From Chitinophagaceae bacterium (GTDB taxonomy: Bacteria; Bacteroidota; Bacteroidia; Cytophagales; Cytophagaceae), in the NCBI GenBank assembly GCA_028288365.1, contig JAQBNU010000019.1, forward strand, positions 1 to 36,389: a DNA stretch of 36,389 nt. The letters are read 5' to 3'. Below the pieces are notes generated by a model. It did not search any database. It was not told the origin of the DNA and saw only the letters and a list, made by a program, of their open reading frames with translations. A program made the position numbers and the translations under genes. Position 1 is the first letter of the stretch. The number at the start of each line of letters is the position of its first letter. Shown here piece by piece: positions 33,604 to 36,389 of the stretch.

Positions 33604-34989
33604 ATGGCAAATCGACTTATTCAATCAATTTCTCCCTATACACAACAGATTCAAAATCAGTTTGATTACAGCAATGGGGAAGAATTGAATAAAATCCTGG
33701 AAAACGGAACCCAAGCAGTTAAAAAGCAATTAGCGACTCCTGTTCATCAAAGATCGGAGTTATTTCTTAACCTACAGGAATTATTAGAAAAAGACAAAAA
33801 CAAATTGGGCGAACTGATTACTCAAGAAATGGGGAAACCCATTTTGCAATCTATTGCTGAAGTGGAGAAATGTGCTCAGTTATGTGGTTTCTATGCAGCA
33901 AATGCAGAAAAATGGCTTCAGCCCAGAGTCATTGAAAAAAATGAAGCAGGTGAAAAGAGGGTGGAATATCACCCGTTAGGACTGATATTGGGGATCATGC
34001 CATGGAATTTTCCTTTTTGGCAGGTATTCAGATGTGCTGTTCCTGCTTTATCAGCAGGTAATACAATTGTCATGAAGCATGCTCCAAATGTGCCGACCTG
34101 TGCGTTAAAGATAGAGGAACTTTTCCGTGTCGCAGGTTTTGAACAGGGGGTATATCAAAATCTTTTTGTAGCGGAAGAGCAAGTAGAACAAGTATTATCA
34201 GATGATAGAGTCAAAGCAGTTTCATTGACAGGAAGCGAAAAAGCAGGAAGATCGGTTGCCGCACTTGCCGGTAAGCACTTAAAAAAGCAGGTACTCGAAT
34301 TGGGCGGAAGCGATCCTTTCATTGTATTGCCAACCGCCAATGTAAAGTTAGCTGCTGAAACGGCTGTAAAAGCCAGGATGATCAGTAACGGACAAAGCTG
34401 CATTGCGGCTAAACGATTTCTTGTGGATGAAAAAATATATGATCAGTTTATCTCACTTGTGAAACAGGAATTGTCTGTATTGAAATTCGGCAATCCTATG
34501 GAACCGTCGGTTAATATTGGTCCACTAGCAAGAAGAGATCTTGCCGATCAATTGCGCAAGCAGGTGCAGCAAGGCGTTGAAGCAGGCGCTACAATAGAGG
34601 CAGAATATTTTTTCGAAACAGATAATCTGAATTTTGTTCCGGTAACATTACTTGGCAATATTAAAAAAGACAATCCTGCTTACAGCCAGGAATTATTTGG
34701 CCCTGTGTTTTCTATTTACAAATTTAAAAATCGTGAAGAAGCTCTAACTCTTGCGAATGATACACCTTTTGGCTTGGGATCATCCATCTGGACGAATGAT
34801 ACAGAAGAGCAATCTTTTTTTATTCGTTACCTGGAAGCGGGTAGTGTATTTGTCAATAGCATGGTAGTATCCAATGAGGCTCTGCCATTTGGAGGAGTAA
34901 AAAGTTCAGGTTATGGAAGAGAATTATCCGAGGAAGGATTAAAGGAATTCTGTAATGTAAAGGCTGCGGCTATTAGTTTTTTACCTTAA
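33604..34989 (+). CDS. NAD(P)-dependent aldehyde dehydrogenase (succinate-semialdehyde type)
   Basis: The 461-residue protein has all the catalytic features of the superfamily: Asn135 in MPWNFPFWQ, Glu232 in VLELGGSDPF, and the nucleophile Cys266 in NGQSCIAAKRF. ELFGPVF and LPFGGVKSSGYGRE are also present. Length and the HPLGLILGIMPWNFP region fit the short succinate-semialdehyde dehydrogenases (Sad/YneI-like), which oxidise an aldehyde to an acid with NAD(P). The precise substrate is unproven. It is transcribed away from the barrel gene. I found no good promoter in 33511-33603. Its stop overlaps the convergent stop of the next gene. Confidence 0.92.
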   Translation: MANRLIQSISPYTQQIQNQFDYSNGEELNKILENGTQAVKKQLATPVHQRSELFLNLQELLEKDKNKLGELITQEMGKPILQSIAEVEKCAQLCGFYAANAEKWLQPRVIEKNEAGEKRVEYHPLGLILGIMPWNFPFWQVFRCAVPALSAGNTIVMKHAPNVPTCALKIEELFRVAGFEQGVYQNLFVAEEQVEQVLSDDRVKAVSLTGSEKAGRSVAALAGKHLKKQVLELGGSDPFIVLPTANVKLAAETAVKARMISNGQSCIAAKRFLVDEKIYDQFISLVKQELSVLKFGNPMEPSVNIGPLARRDLADQLRKQVQQGVEAGATIEAEYFFETDNLNFVPVTLLGNIKKDNPAYSQELFGPVFSIYKFKNREEALTLANDTPFGLGSSIWTNDTEEQSFFIRYLEAGSVFVNSMVVSNEALPFGGVKSSGYGRELSEEGLKEFCNVKAAAISFLP

Positions 34990-35750
34990 ACATAACCTAT
35001 TAATTTATAAATGTAGTATCCATAAATTTCACGAATCAATACCGTAAAATGACCTAGAGGAGATACTTCCGGTACAACGTATTCCAACGGATTATCGATA
35101 TCATCCATCGAATAATAATCTACGGGAAAAGGAATGCAGGAGATACCTACTTTGGAAAAACATCCCATAGAACGTTTCATGTGAAAGGCAGAGGTAATAA
35201 GTATATAGGGCCCTTTGATGGTATCTTTTTTAATTAGTTCTTTTGTTAGTAAAGCATTTTCCCTGGTGTTTTTTGCATGATGTTCAACGTAAATGATCTC
35301 TTCTGGAATATCACAATCTATCAGAAATTTTTTAAGTTCGAATGCTTCCGCGCGCCCTTCGCTTAATAGCTTACCAGAACCTCCTGTAATGACAAACTGT
35401 TTGATCTTTCCTTTTCGGTATAACATAAGTGCCTGTGTCACTCGATCAGCTCCTTTTTGAAAAAACACTCTGTCGTATGGTTTTTTATTCAGCTTGGTAA
35501 TACCAGTTAGGATAAATGCAGTCGATTGATTCGGAATGCTCTCAATAGAGTGAGGAGGCATTTCCCATTGTTTGAAAAGATAGTTGACAAGTGCCGTATT
35601 GGCTGGAACGATCAGCAAAAAAATCAGTACTCCACCCGCAATTATTTTTTTCTTCTTCTGTTTTAAAAACAGGACACAGCATGCTGCGATCACGATCCAG
35701 GTATAAGGAAGTAAAAGGACGTCTGCTGTTTTGGATAAAATAAAAAACAT
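34986..35750 (-). CDS. YdcF/ElyC-family membrane protein (DUF218)
   Basis: The protein has 254 residues with the start at ATG 35750. Two hydrophobic segments at the N-terminus (about residues 2-27 and 36-58) are followed by a DUF218 domain. TAFILTG, RVTQALMLYRKGK, ITGGSG, AKNTRENA and ITSAFHMKRS are the conserved motifs. The family is linked to envelope carbon-lipid metabolism in E. coli (ElyC), but its biochemical activity is poorly known. An in-frame TTG at 35786 would extend it by 12 residues; the ATG places the hydrophobic segment next to the start as usual for the family. The stop overlaps that of the convergent aldehyde dehydrogenase by 4 bases. Confidence 0.87.
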   Translation of the reverse strand: MFFILSKTADVLLLPYTWIVIAACCVLFLKQKKKKIIAGGVLIFLLIVPANTALVNYLFKQWEMPPHSIESIPNQSTAFILTGITKLNKKPYDRVFFQKGADRVTQALMLYRKGKIKQFVITGGSGKLLSEGRAEAFELKKFLIDCDIPEEIIYVEHHAKNTRENALLTKELIKKDTIKGPYILITSAFHMKRSMGCFSKVGISCIPFPVDYYSMDDIDNPLEYVVPEVSPLGHFTVLIREIYGYYIYKLIGYV

Positions 35751-35988
35751 AAAAGGACAATAAGAGAAGAGGTAACGATCCTCCAATTTTTTCAGTGTCA
35801 GTGATAGTTATTCACATCACATTTAAATTTAAATAATTATAATTAAATAGATGGAAATCCGTTATGAAATATAATTAACTTTATCAGTAGCATGGAAGCA
35901 TCATGAGGCTGTTTATCTATAAACGGTGCGGTATTTGTATCCATGCTTTGGAAAGAACAATCTTTTATTTATTTAATTTGAAAAGACA
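35751..35988. other. Divergent intergenic region with two adjacent A+T palindromes
   Basis: This 238-base gap is the longest in the window. It holds a perfect 14-bp palindrome ATTTAAATTTAAAT at 35821-35834 and, directly next to it, the 10-bp palindrome AATTATAATT at 35835-35844. Promoters for the two divergent genes must lie here, but no element fits both spacing and position. I see no open frame of note. Confidence 0.5.
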
Positions 35989-36389
35989 ATGAGTTTCTTA
36001 ATCACATTATTGCAAATCACGTCAGGAGCAGAAGTTCCCAGCGTTACAGAAGATCAGGTTTCGATCCTTGGGTTGCTGATGAAAGGTGGATATGTAATGA
36101 TTCCTATTCTATTCCTTTCTGTGTTGTCTCTGTATTTATTCATCGAAAGATTGCTGTATATCAATAGTGCAGGAAAGATAGATGATTCATTCATGGATCG
36201 CATACAGCAAAAGCTAAATCAGGGTGATGTAAAAGGAGCCATTGAAAGCTGTGCCAATCAGAAATCACCCATTGCCCGTATCTTATCGAGAGGCTTGCTT
36301 CGTCTGGGTTCTCCTGTGCGCGATATAGAAAGCGCCATAGAAAGTACAGCAACTGTAGAAGTAGCAAAGATGGAAGAGAAACTGCCCTA
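35989..36389 (+). CDS. MotA/TolQ/ExbB proton-channel family protein, 3'-truncated by window end
   Basis: From ATG 35989 the frame stays open to the window edge, giving the first 133 residues. There is a membrane helix near residues 34-54 (MIPILFLSVLSLYLFIERLLY). A cytoplasmic region follows with AIESC, SPIARILSRGL and EVAKMEEKLP, the typical ExbB/TolQ linker before helix two. Such proteins form the stator of energy transducers (ExbBD-TonB or TolQR) in the inner membrane. The start is supported by the following short N-terminal segment seen in Bacteroidota members. The C-terminal two helices lie outside the window. Confidence 0.85.
   Translation, partial: MSFLITLLQITSGAEVPSVTEDQVSILGLLMKGGYVMIPILFLSVLSLYLFIERLLYINSAGKIDDSFMDRIQQKLNQGDVKGAIESCANQKSPIARILSRGLLRLGSPVRDIESAIESTATVEVAKMEEKLP

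Noticed and set aside
35751..35786. TTG start giving a longer YdcF-like protein, with a GGAGG next to it
   Set aside because: The GGAGG falls within codons 1-3 of that frame, not upstream, and the ATG at 35750 starts just before the first hydrophobic segment.
35947..35980. TTTG followed after 22 bases by TTAATTTG before the ExbB/TolQ-like gene
   Set aside because: The second box misses one consensus base, and transcription would begin on the start codon.

Overview
The window comes from a Bacteroidota genome. It is A+T-rich and has almost no Shine-Dalgarno sequences. One promoter matches the Bacteroidota form (TTTG, 20 bases, TAAATTTG). One cargo protein ends in a type IX secretion (T9SS) sorting domain, and there is an outer-membrane barrel protein that looks like the DUF6089 family. 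I cannot place the genus; a Chitinophagia- or Sphingobacteriia-like member is a guess.

Bases 1 to about 32,506 are one side of a large surface-polysaccharide (O-antigen/LPS-type) locus. All genes are on the + strand and many overlap or abut. The left end (1-5083) carries the tail of a CMP-sugar (nonulosonate/Kdo-like) cytidylyltransferase, a Gfo/Idh oxidoreductase, an SDR, three methyltransferases and a KdsC-like phosphatase. Bases 5178-9348 are a tightly packed sugar-modification block: PLP aminotransferase, ATP-grasp ligase, NAD-dependent epimerase-like protein, small metallophosphoesterase and hexapeptide acetyltransferase. Bases 9428-18567 hold glycosyltransferases, an MBOAT/SGNH extracytoplasmic acylation pair and the Wzx flippase. 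Bases 18564-20754 hold a second Gfo/Idh enzyme and a long epimerase/dehydratase.

The locus is interrupted at 20896-23451 by a T9SS cargo protein built of six fibronectin-III-like repeats. It has its own candidate promoter and a strong terminator. The locus resumes at 23603-32506 with GT4 and GT-B glycosyltransferases, an O-antigen polymerase/ligase-type membrane protein, a glutamine-dependent asparagine synthetase homologue and an OafA-type acyltransferase. It ends at a 23-bp perfect-stem bidirectional terminator.

Together the genes can make activated unusual sugars (oxidation, amination, acylation, methylation, amidation), assemble a repeat unit with about nine glycosyltransferases, flip it with Wzx and polymerise it with a Wzy-like protein. 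No initiating sugar-phosphate transferase, chain-length regulator or export outer-membrane protein is in the window, so the locus probably continues to the left or relies on genes elsewhere.

Right of the terminator the genes look like ordinary chromosome: a barrel protein (-), an aldehyde dehydrogenase (+), a YdcF-type membrane protein (-), and the start of a MotA/TolQ/ExbB proton-channel gene cut by the window end. I found no tRNA, rRNA, CRISPR array, transposase or phage gene. No gene-free stretch exceeds 300 bases; the longest is 35751-35988.
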